In this document: in pieces, positions 10,669 to 20,977 of the stretch | Layout: every line of letters begins with the position of its first letter | How positions within the stretch are numbered: the first letter of the stretch is position 1 | NCBI GenBank assembly: GCA_026545765.1 | Contig: CM048840.1 | Span: 89,866,877-89,930,876, forward strand | Source of the DNA: Plantago major | Taxonomy: Eukaryota > Streptophyta > Magnoliopsida > Lamiales > Plantaginaceae | DNA: 64,000 nt | Direction: 5' to 3' | Program-made: the position numbers and the translations under genes | The notes under the pieces: model-generated | What the model was told of the DNA's origin: nothing | The model's input: the letters and a program-made list of their open reading frames with translations, nothing else | Databases searched by the model: none

Positions 10669-11264
10669 TTATTTTCGATTCCTGTCTTTAGATACTATGA
10701 GTAGCTAACTTTCTCTTGTAAAGGCGAACTGCATAACTCTGCTTTTGCTACTTCTTTATATACCGTGATATATTAATGGAATTGTTATTAGATGTAAATC
10801 GTGGTTATCCAACTCTATACATCCTTTGTGGTGTGATGTTCTGCTAAGTGACAAGTAGTTTCATTGAACTGAGGGGTACTCGTGCCGACTGCGCCTCCGC
10901 ATAGTAGTATTATGCCCTGCTGTCGTCAGAGGTAATCACGTAGGATTTTAGTTAGGAAGTTGGGAGTAGCATAGCAGAGGGAGGTTGGGATCCTTTACGC
11001 TTTCCCACCATCGATTACATCTCATCAAATTAGGGTTGACTGTGATTAAATTAATCTGTCTGAGATCATTCTGTTTACTTTTCTGCATACAATTTACATA
11101 CGTTATTCGCTTGTTCAAATGCTAAGTGTATGTGGAGAACGACATCCTGAGTCAGCTTTCCGCTATAAACTGTGGATTTAAGGACTTCCGACTTATAAAT
11201 TTAATCTTGATTGTATTTAGGGATTACAGGTTCTACAACAAAAATCGAAATCTCTAAGTGCACA

Positions 11265-12557
11265 TTAGTTATCCACTAGGTTGGAATGGCAAGAATACTT
11301 CCAGGCCATCAAATCCTAGATTCAATGGCTCTAATGCCTATACTGCTCGCTATCAGACCAATAATAGGTTAATTGCTGCAGCTGTCATGATGGATCCTTT
11401 AGATAACAGTGCATCTGCCTCTTCCCTTGGCTTTGAACAAAGTCTTATCACCAATTTCTGGATTTTCAGAGGTTTCAGGCTCAGCAGGTTACTCAGGATT
11501 CTTCTGTGCATCATGTAGCTTGTTCTACCACTGGTCTAAATTTTCCACTCTCTAATAACTCAGATATTGCAACTTGCTTGTTTGTCACTGTTCATAAACA
11601 ATCTTCTTCTTTGATACTTGACACTGGTGCATCTGATCACATGATTTGTGATATTAACTTGTTTATTGAACCTCCTATTTCTACTTATGTTGTTATTCGA
11701 CTACCTACTGGAGCAACTACATAAGTCATATTGGTTGTGTCAGGATTTCTACTGAACTTATTCTGGACAAAGTTCTTTTTGCCCCAAAATTTGATTTCAA
11801 TTTGCTGCCAGTTTCTAAATTTACTAGAGATGGTTATTTTGATTTGAGATTCTTATGTGATAAATGTTTTCTTCAGGACTTGATCTGCAAAATGGAGACT
11901 ATCTTAGCTGAAGTTCAACATAGTCTCAATTTTAAATCATCTACTCATGTTTTTCCTGCTATAAACACTGTATCTAGTGAAGTTTGGCATGCTCATTTAG
12001 GCCATATTCCTTATGCAAAGCTTTCTAGTTTACGTTTACCTCATAAACTGAATTGTAATTAGCGTATTGCTTGTGACATATGTCATTTTGCTAAGCAAAA
12101 GTGGCTCAAATTTCCTGTAAGTGTTTCTTCTACTACTGCCCCGTTTGATTTATTACATGTTGCCATATGGGGCCCTTTTAGTGTAGTTTCTCGTTCTAAT
12201 TTTCGTTTTTTACTATCTATAGTGGATGACTTCTCGCATTGTACTTAGGTGTTCTTAATGTCTCACAAATGAGATACGAGGCAACACATTATCAATTTTT
12301 GCAAGATGGTTCAAACTTAATTTCAATGTGTTGTTAAGTCTATCCGTAGTGACAATGGACATGAATTTATGTTCTCTGATTTTTATGAGTCTGCTGGTAT
12401 TCTTCATCAACACAGTTGCACTTATACACCTCAACAAAATGGTGTTGTTGAGCGTAAACAACAACACATTCTTCAAGTGGCTCGTTCTCCTCTCTTTAAT
12501 TCTTCTTTACCTCTCAAGTATTGGTGTGATAGTGTTCTTGTTGCTATACACATTATT
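11265..12557 (+). mobile_element. Copia element A, left visible part (gag end, protease, integrase)
   Basis: A Ty1/Copia element distinct from B. In order: the end of gag, a protease motif LDTGASDHM near 11617, the pre-integrase zinc finger with HAHLGH near 11989 and CDICHFAKQ near 12073, and integrase with SDNGHEF near 12346 and TPQQNGVVERK near 12430. It stops at the TTATT duplicated by insertion of element B, and the integrase resumes at 28680. Its 5' LTR and gag start are not seen; G1 lies immediately upstream. It is broken, with several breaks. Copy age cannot be estimated without LTRs. Confidence 0.85.
12553..12557. repeat. Target-site duplication of element B, left (TTATT)
   Basis: TTATT immediately before the TGTTGG start of the B 5' LTR. 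It matches TTATT at 28680-28684 right after the 3' LTR. Confidence 0.9.
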
Positions 12558-13284
12558 TGTTGGGAAATTTGTTGGGAAATTTCTTGAGAAATTTGTTAGG
12601 AATTTTGTTAGATATTTTGTTAAGAATATCTGTTTAGTTTTGATCAACATCATGATGATTTATCTTAGTCTCAAAAAGGTGATTAGTACTCTTGGTTCAC
12701 TTGAACATTGTAAAAGAGGAAACCCACTAAGTATGATAGTCTAGTTAATCTTGTATAGGATGTTAGGTCTCAAAATGTAATTTTTATTTTATGAAGAGAA
12801 GACCAAGAAGAAGACATCCAAGCAGAACAAGCTCAACGACATTGAAGACTTAAAGAAACTGCACAAGATTGCTAAAACTGTTGTTCAGATACCTTAGCCA
12901 GATATCTTGAAGACACGAATAGTTTCAAACAAACTGTGTCACAAGAGATATATGAGAAATAAGAGACATATTTGAAAACAAGGAAAGTGTCCACAGATAT
13001 CTATTCTCAGATACCTTGAGCATGAACCACATTTCTGAAAAAGAAATATATATATTGCAAACAAAGTTGTTTCAATAAATAAGTGGTATCTGAAGATTGA
13101 AGATAAGGACGTGCAAAGAATCGCAACACTAGTCTACGATAAAGCATAGTTCCGTTGACACTCTGAGACAAAAAGTATAGTACAATGCATTTAATACACG
13201 GACGAGAGATGTGCGAATAAAAGCAACGACTTCGAAGAAGAAGACAAAACCTGCTACAGTACTATACATAGATATCAATAGTTT

Positions 13285-13338
13285 GAATTTGAGCCTAACG
13301 GATACTATTCAAACGGCACTCAAATTCATCTATAAATA
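13285..13338 (+). promoter_or_regulatory. B LTR promoter: inverted repeat and TATA box
   Basis: TATAAATA at 13331-13338 is the likely core promoter. Immediately upstream, GAATTTGAG (13285-13293) and CTCAAATTC (13319-13327) form a perfect 9-bp inverted repeat with a 25-base spacer. The related LTRs of elements C and D keep an inverted repeat here although the sequence of its end has changed. Confidence 0.6.
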
Positions 13339-13734
13339 TCAACACTTAGACTGCTTGAGAAGACACCTTAGACACACGACATAACTTGAAAACGCTGAAC
13401 GTCTTACTCTCTCAAAGCAAATTACTTATCCTCAAAGCTTTCTGTTGCGACCAAAGCTTTTGATCTTGAGTAACACTGAAGTTCTAAGTGTCCTGATCCT
13501 AAACAAGCAAAGCTATCTGTGAAGGAGTTGAATCAAAAGATCAACTATCTGAGATTCATTCTCTTGAACTGATATCATAAGACTTAGGTCGAAATCGAAC
13601 AAGATACCATACGCTGTAAAGTGTATTAAGTACCTTGATTCACAGAGCTATCTGAATAACTGAATAAGTTATTAAAGAAGCTCATCTGACAACTCAAACC
13701 AAAACCAACACCATAACTGGCGTGGAGTACAGGA

Positions 13735-13910
13735 AGTACTTAGTTTGAAAAATCAGGGAATAACTCCAACGTTCTTAGGTATAGGAAGTACTTGATTTGG
13801 GAAACTAAGGAATAACTCAAGGTTATTGAGTATAGGAAGTACTTAGCTTGGGAAGCTAGGAATAACTCAAAGGTTTACGAGTATAGGAAGTACTTGGTCA
13901 TGAAAGCGGG
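13735..13910 (+). repeat. Tandem 'tataggaagtacttg' repeats in the B 5' LTR
   Basis: Four loosely repeated units of about 45-50 bases, each containing 'aggaagtactt' followed by 'gg(g)aa...taactc'. The same array is found in the B 3' LTR (about 28105-28320), the solo LTR, and in inverted form in the C and D LTRs, so it is a stable part of the family's R or U5 leader. Confidence 0.75.
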
Positions 13911-14227
13911 AACAACTCGGGGAACATGTGGTTGGGAACCAATTGTTAAGAATCTTAGAATAGGATTATTGTAAGGAAATCTCAATTATCTGTTCTAGTG
14001 AATTCTAGGTCTCTGATAGACCGAAGTGGATTAGTTGGAGGATTACGCCACCTCCAGATACCACTATACTTGCTGTGTCATTTACGTTTCTGTATTTATA
14101 CTTCAGCAACACACACACACTTATTAACTGTTAAAGCACTTATCTTTATTAAGTCTTCCGCACTCTGATTCTAAGTATCAGATATCTATTCAGATATCTG
14201 AGAAATAGTTTTTATCGACAAAAGTTT

Positions 14228-14266
14228 TAAAAGACTATTCACCCCCCCCCCCCCTCTAGTCTTTTA
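14228..14266 (+). other. C-homopolymer hairpin near the B 5' LTR end
   Basis: TAAAAGACTA (14228-14237) and TAGTCTTTTA (14257-14266) are perfect reverse complements enclosing a loop with 13 consecutive C. The 3' LTR of the same element has 8 C and the solo LTR 12, while the flanking arms are unchanged. Confidence 0.8.
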
Positions 14267-14291
14267 CTTTGCCGTTATCTGGACCAACAAG

Positions 14292-14305
14292 TGGTATCAG
14301 GCGGG
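14292..14305 (+). promoter_or_regulatory. B primer binding site, initiator tRNA-Met type
   Basis: 'tggtatcaggcggg' begins two bases after the LTR end. TGGTATCAGAGC is the standard Copia primer site, complementary to the 3' end of initiator tRNA-Met. Confidence 0.8.
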
Positions 14306-14383
14306 AGGTTCACCACCTTTCAGACCGAACCTAGATCCCCAGATAGGTGAAGGAACTTTGTCCACTTTTGAGGACTATTTAAT

Positions 14384-16896
14384 TTGTGTGTTAAGTGTGC
14401 AGGTATGTCTCTGAGTGATGCACCCGTTCTCAAACCAGAGAACTACGAGAAATGGAAAAATAACATCATGCTCCACCTTGAAGCCATAAGTGACGAGATG
14501 ATCGAAGTAATAAAGAATGGCCCAATAGTCATTCAACAACTTAAGCAAGTCATGGAGGTTTCGAGTGGAAGAGACAGAGATCAAAGCGAAGGATCTTCAC
14601 AAACAGATGCGTCAACTAGTGGAAGATCTACTGGTCAAGTTATTTACGAAACAAAGCCCAGAGAACTCTGGACATCGGAAGATGCCAAGAGGAATCATTT
14701 GGACGGTCAAGCTCGTAACATCATCATCAGATCGACACCAGAGCACATGATGTAAAGCGTAGGGGTGCTAAACGGCGAAAGTTGCTGGCAACCGATTGAA
14801 GAAATCGTGCGGGCCAGAAAACCAAGGAAAACAAGTTCGAAGTTCTAAAGTTGAAATTTCAAAATTTCAAACAAGGTCCCACTGAAACTCTGGAAGAACT
14901 TGATTTCAGGTTTACCACTCTCATGAGTGATATGGCGACGCAGGGAAAGCAATGATACTCCGGTCGGAGAAGATTAAGACTATTGTCAGAAGTCTTAACC
15001 ACAACTGTGAGCATACTAAATTCTTTTATTTTAACCAAGGTATGCCAAATATCACTCCAGTAGAACTTTTCTCTCATCTTGCTACGGTTGATTATGAGAC
15101 AACTCAGAGAGAACAAACAACTGAAAAGTTGCGTAAATGTTGCTCTAATAACTCAAGGAACCTCGAAAGAAGAAAAGCAAGGAGGAGCGAGGATGCTCTT
15201 CTGCAAAGCAAATGAGAAAATTTGTCACGAGAAATTGAGAGAAGAAAAGCCAAGGAGAAGTCGAAAAGCATCTAGGCTCAAACTATCACCAAGACAAAAA
15301 TATGCAAAGCTCATTTGAACAAGCCATTTCGTAAAGCATCATGTATTGAGGAAGCAGAAATTGGAAACGATATCTGTTTCTATTGTCAGAAACCTGGCCA
15401 CTTCAAGAAGGATTGTCCTGCCTTCAACAAACTAAGGACAGGTGACAAGAAAGATAGAAGAATCTTCAGAAGAAGCCAGAAAGCTTTGTTAACTGAAGAA
15501 AGAAAGAAAATCCAAATTCAACTGGATGCTCTAGACGTTGAGATTCTGAGATGACAATTCAGATGACTCAACCTTACCATCACGAATTATGTGGAGTTAC
15601 TCATGATATAATCGACTTGACCTCAAGAAGAATGAAATGTGTGGAGTTCTTTGAAATTGATTGGTCGGACATCTCCAACATAGAAAAGCTCTTATGGCTG
15701 ATGAGGTAACACATACTTCTTGTTATACTTATGAAAGTGATGAAGAGGAAATAAAAAATCTAGAAAATCTCAGGAAAGAACTTGACATCTATGAAAGAGA
15801 ATTTCTAATGATCCGAGCTAGAGCCGAAAACCTTGAAGAAGAAAAGAATTCTCTTGAAAAGGAAAATTCTCAATTAGTTAAAGAATCTGAGAGAAAGGAT
15901 GCTGAAAATGCATCTCTCAAAGCTCAGATATCTGAGACTGAAAAGTCACATAAAGAAGCAATGGCTGAATTACGAAAGAATTATGATGATCTTCTTTCTG
16001 AGAACAAAGAACTCAAGAAGAAAGAATTATCTTTTCAATCTTATGCCAAAGCTAGTGACACTCTTACTGAAGTACAATCTTACTTAAGAGATCCTTCAGA
16101 AAAGAAAGGACTTGGGCTGAATACACAGACAGATTGTTCTATCACTCTGAATAAGAGTAAGGAGAAAAGAACATTTGTAAGTACTCAGCAAGACGGTTCC
16201 CATGCAATCTATAGTATCGGTGAGAAGACAAAGATTGTTGACAAAGGAAAGGCAGTTGCGACCAAACCTTTGTGGGAAAAACAAGTCAAAAACAAAACTG
16301 TTGGGCACGTCTCTGAAAAGAAACACAACACTGAAAAGTATAAACACCCACAGTGCTATGTCTCTCAAAAAGGTAGAATTGCAGGAGCTGGCAAATTCTC
16401 CCATGTCACTTTTTCTGGAAAGAAATTGGACCAACCAGAGACTAGCAAAGCTGCTGAGAAAAGATCTCAGATAGCTTCAAGTGCTCGAAACGGTATTGGC
16501 TACAAAGGCATCGGAAAACAACTTGCTCATGAGTACAAGCAGGAGCAAGAACGATGGCTGAAAGCTAGAATTGCTCAAAGCAATTATCAGAAGTGGAAGT
16601 TAAATCAAGCCACTGAAAATCTGAATGCCAGGGCTAGAAGAAATCTGGCAAGGAAGGCTAAGTTTGCTGAAAAGCAAACTCAGAAACCTGACAGGTATCT
16701 GAAAGCATCATATGGAGCACCTAGGAACACACCAAGGAAGAAAATAATTCTTACTAATGATAACATTCATTCAAATAGAATTCCTCCTTACGTTCCTGTC
16801 AGACAAAAGCATATTTCAAAGAAATTCATTCAAAAATGGATTCCTACTGGAAGAACTTTTAATTCTGACGGTTCCATCAAAGATATGAGAACCTAA
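14384..16896 (+). pseudogene. B gag region (capsid, CCHC knuckle, coiled-coil tail)
   Basis: Gag forms the virus-like particle and packages the RNA. The N-terminal part near 14402 has LKPENYEKWKNNIMLHLEA, the Copia gag signature (NYxxWK). A zinc knuckle C-X2-C-X4-H-X4-C (CFYCQKPGHFKKDC) lies at about 15378-15419. It is followed by a long charged coiled coil (about 15740-16050, with EKNSLEKENSQLVKESE heptads) and a basic tail rich in Lys, Gln and Arg (16250-16890). Long gag tails with coiled coils are characteristic of Sireviruses. Broken in several places. Confidence 0.8.
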
Positions 16897-16914
16897 TCTC
16901 CTGTTTCCTGTTGT

Positions 16915-19900
16915 GTGCAGAATGCTTCCTGGACTAAAGCACAATGGCTATTTGATAGTGGATGCGGAAAGCACATGACAGGAGACAAAGCAAATCTGGT
17001 TGTTTACAAAGCTTGCAACACAGGACCAGATATCAGATTTGCTGGAGGAGAATTAAATCCCTCTCTGGGATTTGGAAATGTCAAATTGGGGACTTTAACA
17101 ATCACTGACGTATTACATGTTAAGGATTTGAAATATAATCTATTTAGCATGAGCCAGTTTGCAGACAAGGGTTTTACTATAAAATTCAAAGCTAAATACT
17201 GCAAACTAATTGACAATGAGTCAAAGCAGACAGTCTTAGTTGGTCGGTGGAAAGGCAGTCTTTATGTTGCCGATTGGGCATCTGCCACAACTGAAGAATG
17301 TCTCATGGTGAGTCAATCTGGTCACACAGAAGAGCACTGGTTATGGCACAAAAGAATGAGTCACTTGAACTTCAAAACTTTGAATAGACTTGCCAAGAAA
17401 GAGTTAGTGGTTGGCCTTCCCAGAACATCTTTCAGAAAGGATGGTATCTGTTCTGCCTGTCAGATGGGGATCAATCTAAGATCTCTTTCAAGTCCAAAAT
17501 CAGACACTCTAGTGTTAGACCACTGCAACTTTTACACATGGAGCTTTTTGAATCATCTGTAACTAGTTATGCAGGATAGAAGTATGGCCTGGTTGTTGTA
17601 GATGACTTCTCAAGATTCACTTGGGTTGTCTTTCTAAAACACAAATCTGATGCCAGGGTGGAGATACCAAACTTGCTGAAAAAGCTTGAAGTCATGAAAA
17701 ATGACAAGGTATCTGCAATCAGAACAGACCATGGTACCTGCAAAGGTATACAACACCAACTTTCCTCTGTAAGAACACCTCAACAAAATGGTGTTGCAGA
17801 AAGGAAAAACAGAACCCTTAATGAAGCTGCAAGGACAATGCTAGCTGACACTGAAATAAGTGAAATTTATTTGGTTGAAGCTGTAAACACAGCTTGCTAC
17901 ACTCAGAACAGATGTTTGACAAACAAACACAATGACAAGACCCCCTATGAAATCTTGGTTGGTAGACCCCCTAATATCAAACATCTGAGAGTATTTGGTT
18001 GTAGATGTTTTGTTCTAAACAATGGGAAAGATTATCTGAGAACATTTCAACCAAAGGCAGATGAAGGTGTCATTCTTGGCTATTCCACAAACAGCAAAGC
18101 CTACAGAGTTTACAACAAAAGAACAAAGAAAATTGAAGAATCAATTCATGTTGTATTCTATGAAGGAAATAAGAAAACACCTCCTATTGATGAACTCTCA
18201 GAAAGGTTCAAAGAACTATTACTGAGGGATTCTAAAGAAGAATCCTCACAAAGGAGAAACATCATTATGGAAAGTGAGGATGACTCTGACGTAGAAAAGC
18301 TTGAAATGCCTAGTAACAACAAGATGACTCATAGACATGTTACTGAGAACCTTCATCATGAAGAGGTATCTGAAAATAAGAATGCTGAAATGCATATTTC
18401 AGATATCTCAGATACTGAAAAAGTATCAAATCAACATCTTAGTGATTCACATTCAGATCACTTGGATATTGATCCTACTAGCACTAAACCTATGATGAGA
18501 TGGATCAAAGATCATCCTGCAAAGGATATAATTGGACCAATTAATCAGGGTGTTAGGACTAGGAGAGCAATAGCTGAAAATGCTAACTCTCTCTTTGGAT
18601 GTTTTATCTCGAATATTGAACCTAAAAATATAGAAGAAGCATTAGGAGACCAAGACTGGATCTCTGCAATGCAAGAAGAGTTGGATCAATTTGAGAGAAA
18701 CAAAGTCTGGAAACTAGTTCCATTTATAGAAGGAATATCTGTGATTGGAACTAAATGGGTTTTCAGAAACAAGATGAATGAATCTGGTGAAATAACGTAA
18801 ACAAAGCAAGATTGGTTGCCAAGGATTTACCTGCATCAAGGCTTAGATTTTGACGAGTCATATGCACCAGTTGCTAGATTGGATGCAATAAGACTCTTTC
18901 TAGCCTTTGCAGCTCATAAAGATTTCAAAGTTTATCAGATGGATGTCAAAAGTGCATTCTTAAACGGTGAACTTGCAGAAGAAGTTTATGTTGAGCAACC
19001 ACCTGGCTTTGAAGTTTCCTCAGAAAGTAGAATGGTCTATAAACTACAGAAAGCTCTGTATGGACTGAAATAGGCTCCAAGAGCATGGTATGACACTTTA
19101 GCCACGTACCTTCTGGAAAGTGGTTTCAAGAAAGGTGAAGTTGATAAAACTTTATTTACCTTAAATCATGACGGGAAACTACTCTCAGTTCAAGTATATG
19201 TTGATGACATAATATTTGGATCTAAGGACAAGCAACTTTGTAATGACTTTGCAAATCTCATGAAAAGCAAATTTGAGATGAGCATGATGGGAGAAATGAA
19301 TTATTTCCTAGGATTGCAAGTCAAGCAACTCGATGATGGAATATTCATTAGTCAAACAAAGTATGCAAAAGATATGCTCACAAAATTCAATCTTAAGCCT
19401 TCTGAAAAGAATGCTAAGATACCTATGAGCATTGGAACCAAAATGACCTATACCGAATCAGATAAAAGTGTTGAAGAACATAAGTATAGGAAATTGATAG
19501 GTTCACTACTTTACCTCACTGCAAGTAGACCTGATATTCAATATGCTGTTGGAGTATGTGCTAGATTTTAGACAAATCCAATGCAAACACACTACAACAT
19601 TGCTATGAAAATATTAAGGTATGTAAAGGGTACAGTAGATGTAGGATTGTGGTATCCTAAAGAAAGTGGATTGAGTTTAGCTGGGTACTCAAACGCTGAT
19701 TATGCTGGATCACTACTTGATAGGAAAAGCACCTCAGGAACTTGTCAGTTTCTGGGTACTAGACTTATCTCATGGTTTAGTAAGAAGCAAAACTCAATTG
19801 CAACTTCTACCACAGAGGCTGAATATATTGCTGCTGGTTGTTGTGCAACACAAATTCTGTGGATACAACAACAACTTAAAGACTATGGACTCGATGAAAT

Positions 19901-20150
19901 GAAAACTCCCATTTTCTGTGACAACACAAGTGCTATTGCGATTACACAGAATCCTAAATTTCATGCCAGAACAAAGCACATTGATGTTAGACATCACTTC
20001 ATCAGAGACCATGTTGAAAAGGGCAATATAGAGATACTCAAGATTGGCACTGAAGACCAACTTACAGATATCTTCACTAAGCCACTACAAGAAAGTAGAT
20101 TCTTAGCCATAAGACATAGTCTTGGACTAATGGAACTACCAATGAACTGA
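16915..20150 (+). pseudogene. B pol region (protease, integrase, reverse transcriptase, RNase H)
   Basis: Copia gene order is clear. Protease: DSGCGKHMTG near 16954. Pre-integrase zinc finger: WHKRMSHLN near 17346 with CSACQMG near 17453. Integrase core: VVVDDFSRFTWVV near 17594 and TPQQNGVAERKNRTL near 17778, followed by YEILVGRPPNIKHLRVFG. A variable acidic linker contains repeated SDISDTEKVS strings (18250-18480). Reverse transcriptase: [29 protein letters not shown] and YVDDIIFGSKD (about 19198). RNase H: STTEAEYIAA (about 19807) and HIDVRHHFIRDHVEKGNIE, ending with DIFTKPL. Broken in several places. The end of pol overlaps the first hairpin of the array downstream. Confidence 0.9.
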
Positions 20151-20331
20151 AAGAGTTCAGGTATCTGGAACGGGCATCCAGAGAAGAGGTATCTGGAACG
20201 GGCATCCAGAGAAGAGGTATCTGGAATGGGTATTCAGAAAAGAGAAAAGAGAAATCTGGAACGGGTATCCAGAAGTCAAAAAGGCTAAAGAGCAAAAAGA
20301 TAGCTTAAGATCTCTGAGACGGGAACTCAGA
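20147..20331 (+). other. Tandem hairpin array directly after B pol
   Basis: Perfect or near-perfect small hairpins: CTGAA-N4-TTCAG (20147-20160, overlapping the pol end), then five with 6-bp stems and 7-base loops at 20164-20182, 20192-20210, 20220-20238, 20255-20273 and 20313-20331. Loops read ACGGGCA, ACGGGCA, ATGGGTA, ACGGGTA and ACGGGAA. The first three repeat at exactly 28 bases. Four stems are TCTGGA/TCCAGA (one with a G-U pair), while the last is TCTGAG/CTCAGA, changed on both sides. The same array is seen in elements D and F. Confidence 0.85.
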
Positions 20332-20977
20332 TATCTGAATCACTCTATAAATGGGGAACACAAAGGAGAATAGTACAACTATCTGCAGTCAACTACTCTC
20401 TTGAAACTCGCATTATTTCTATCTTGACGAAAAACTTGGAAAAATCCTAAGTATAAGACAGATTCAGATGCGAACAGTGTCCTTGGTCATACAGAATCGT
20501 GATTCAGATAGCAAGTCGCCAAAATTCATTAAATGGGCACAATTACACTTGTTAATTGTGATCATTGCTGAAGAAGCAATGGTGACCTTTGATGAAATTA
20601 AGCGATTGATCTGTACGGTGGAAATTAATTCACAGTAAATAGTGGACTGTTGAAATTCAGACATGGCCCACTAAGCATTTAATGCCGAACTAGCTTTTGC
20701 TCACGCCTGCTTGCAAATCACAGATACATACACACAAAATCAATTTGTATGTATTTGTCTGTTGGGATTCAACTGCTATATATATAGGATTTTGGCATAG
20801 GAAATCACTTTTGCCTAATCCGAAAACTCATCTTGCACAAAAATAGCAAATCCTTCTCTTGATTCTCTGCAAAACCTTCTACAATCTCTGCAAATCAAGA
20901 TTAAGTTTTTCTGAAAAGAATCACTGAATCAAATCTCTTTCAAACACCAATTTCAAATCCCTACACTATATAAAGAG
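20332..20977 (+). other. B spacer between pol and ORF3
   Basis: Noncoding. It contains 'ctataaatgggga' at 20344-20356, the 12-bp palindrome CTATATATATAG at 20776-20787, and an A/C-rich leader up to the ORF3 ATG at 20978. The spacer is recognisably conserved in D (52949-53580) and F (61090-61650). Confidence 0.6.
20776..20787 (+). promoter_or_regulatory. Candidate internal promoter of ORF3 (TATA palindrome)
   Basis: CTATATATATAG lies 190 bases before the ORF3 ATG. The identical 12-mer occurs at the equivalent place in D (53127-53138) and F (61204-61215) although the surrounding spacer has diverged. A TATA-type core promoter would explain this, but no transcript data are available. Confidence 0.45.

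Larger units (their letters stand above)
2629..11264 (+). mobile_element. Element G1: Ty3/Gypsy, Athila-type, old and incomplete
   Basis: Two direct copies of one LTR flank this stretch: a partial copy at 2629-3306 and a full one at 9971-11264. A tRNA-Asp-like primer site follows the first and a polypurine tract precedes the second. Between them I see the 'caagcgcttcttgggagccaaccc' type of phrase near 4370, typical of the stretch between integrase and the env-position ORF in Athila elements, and then an env-position ORF. No gag, protease, reverse transcriptase or integrase is visible, so the element looks non-autonomous. A LINE copy has inserted near 4859-6560. The LTR copies differ visibly (several percent by eye), so G1 is older than elements B and E. 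It is broken, with many breaks. It abuts Copia element A at 11264/11265. Confidence 0.75.
9971..11264 (+). repeat. G1 3' LTR
   Basis: 1294 bases from TGATGTGACA to CTAAGTGCACA. It holds a TATA box (10508-10515), a GC-rich palindromic patch with 'gaccgcaaaaggcctctctgcggtcc' near 10360-10390, and a CTC/CTT microsatellite. The last ~600 bases repeat 2700-3306. A 74-codon open frame inside it (10088-10309) is noncoding LTR. Confidence 0.85.
12558..14289 (+). repeat. B 5' LTR
   Basis: 1732 bases, TGTTGG to CCAACA. Parts: a stuttered 5' terminus with several TGTTRG-like units (12558-12640), a TATA box at 13331-13338 with a 9-bp inverted repeat just upstream, repeats of 'gtataggaagtacttg' at about 13735-13905, and a C-homopolymer loop flanked by a perfect 10-bp inverted repeat near the 3' end (14228-14266). 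Confidence 0.95.
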
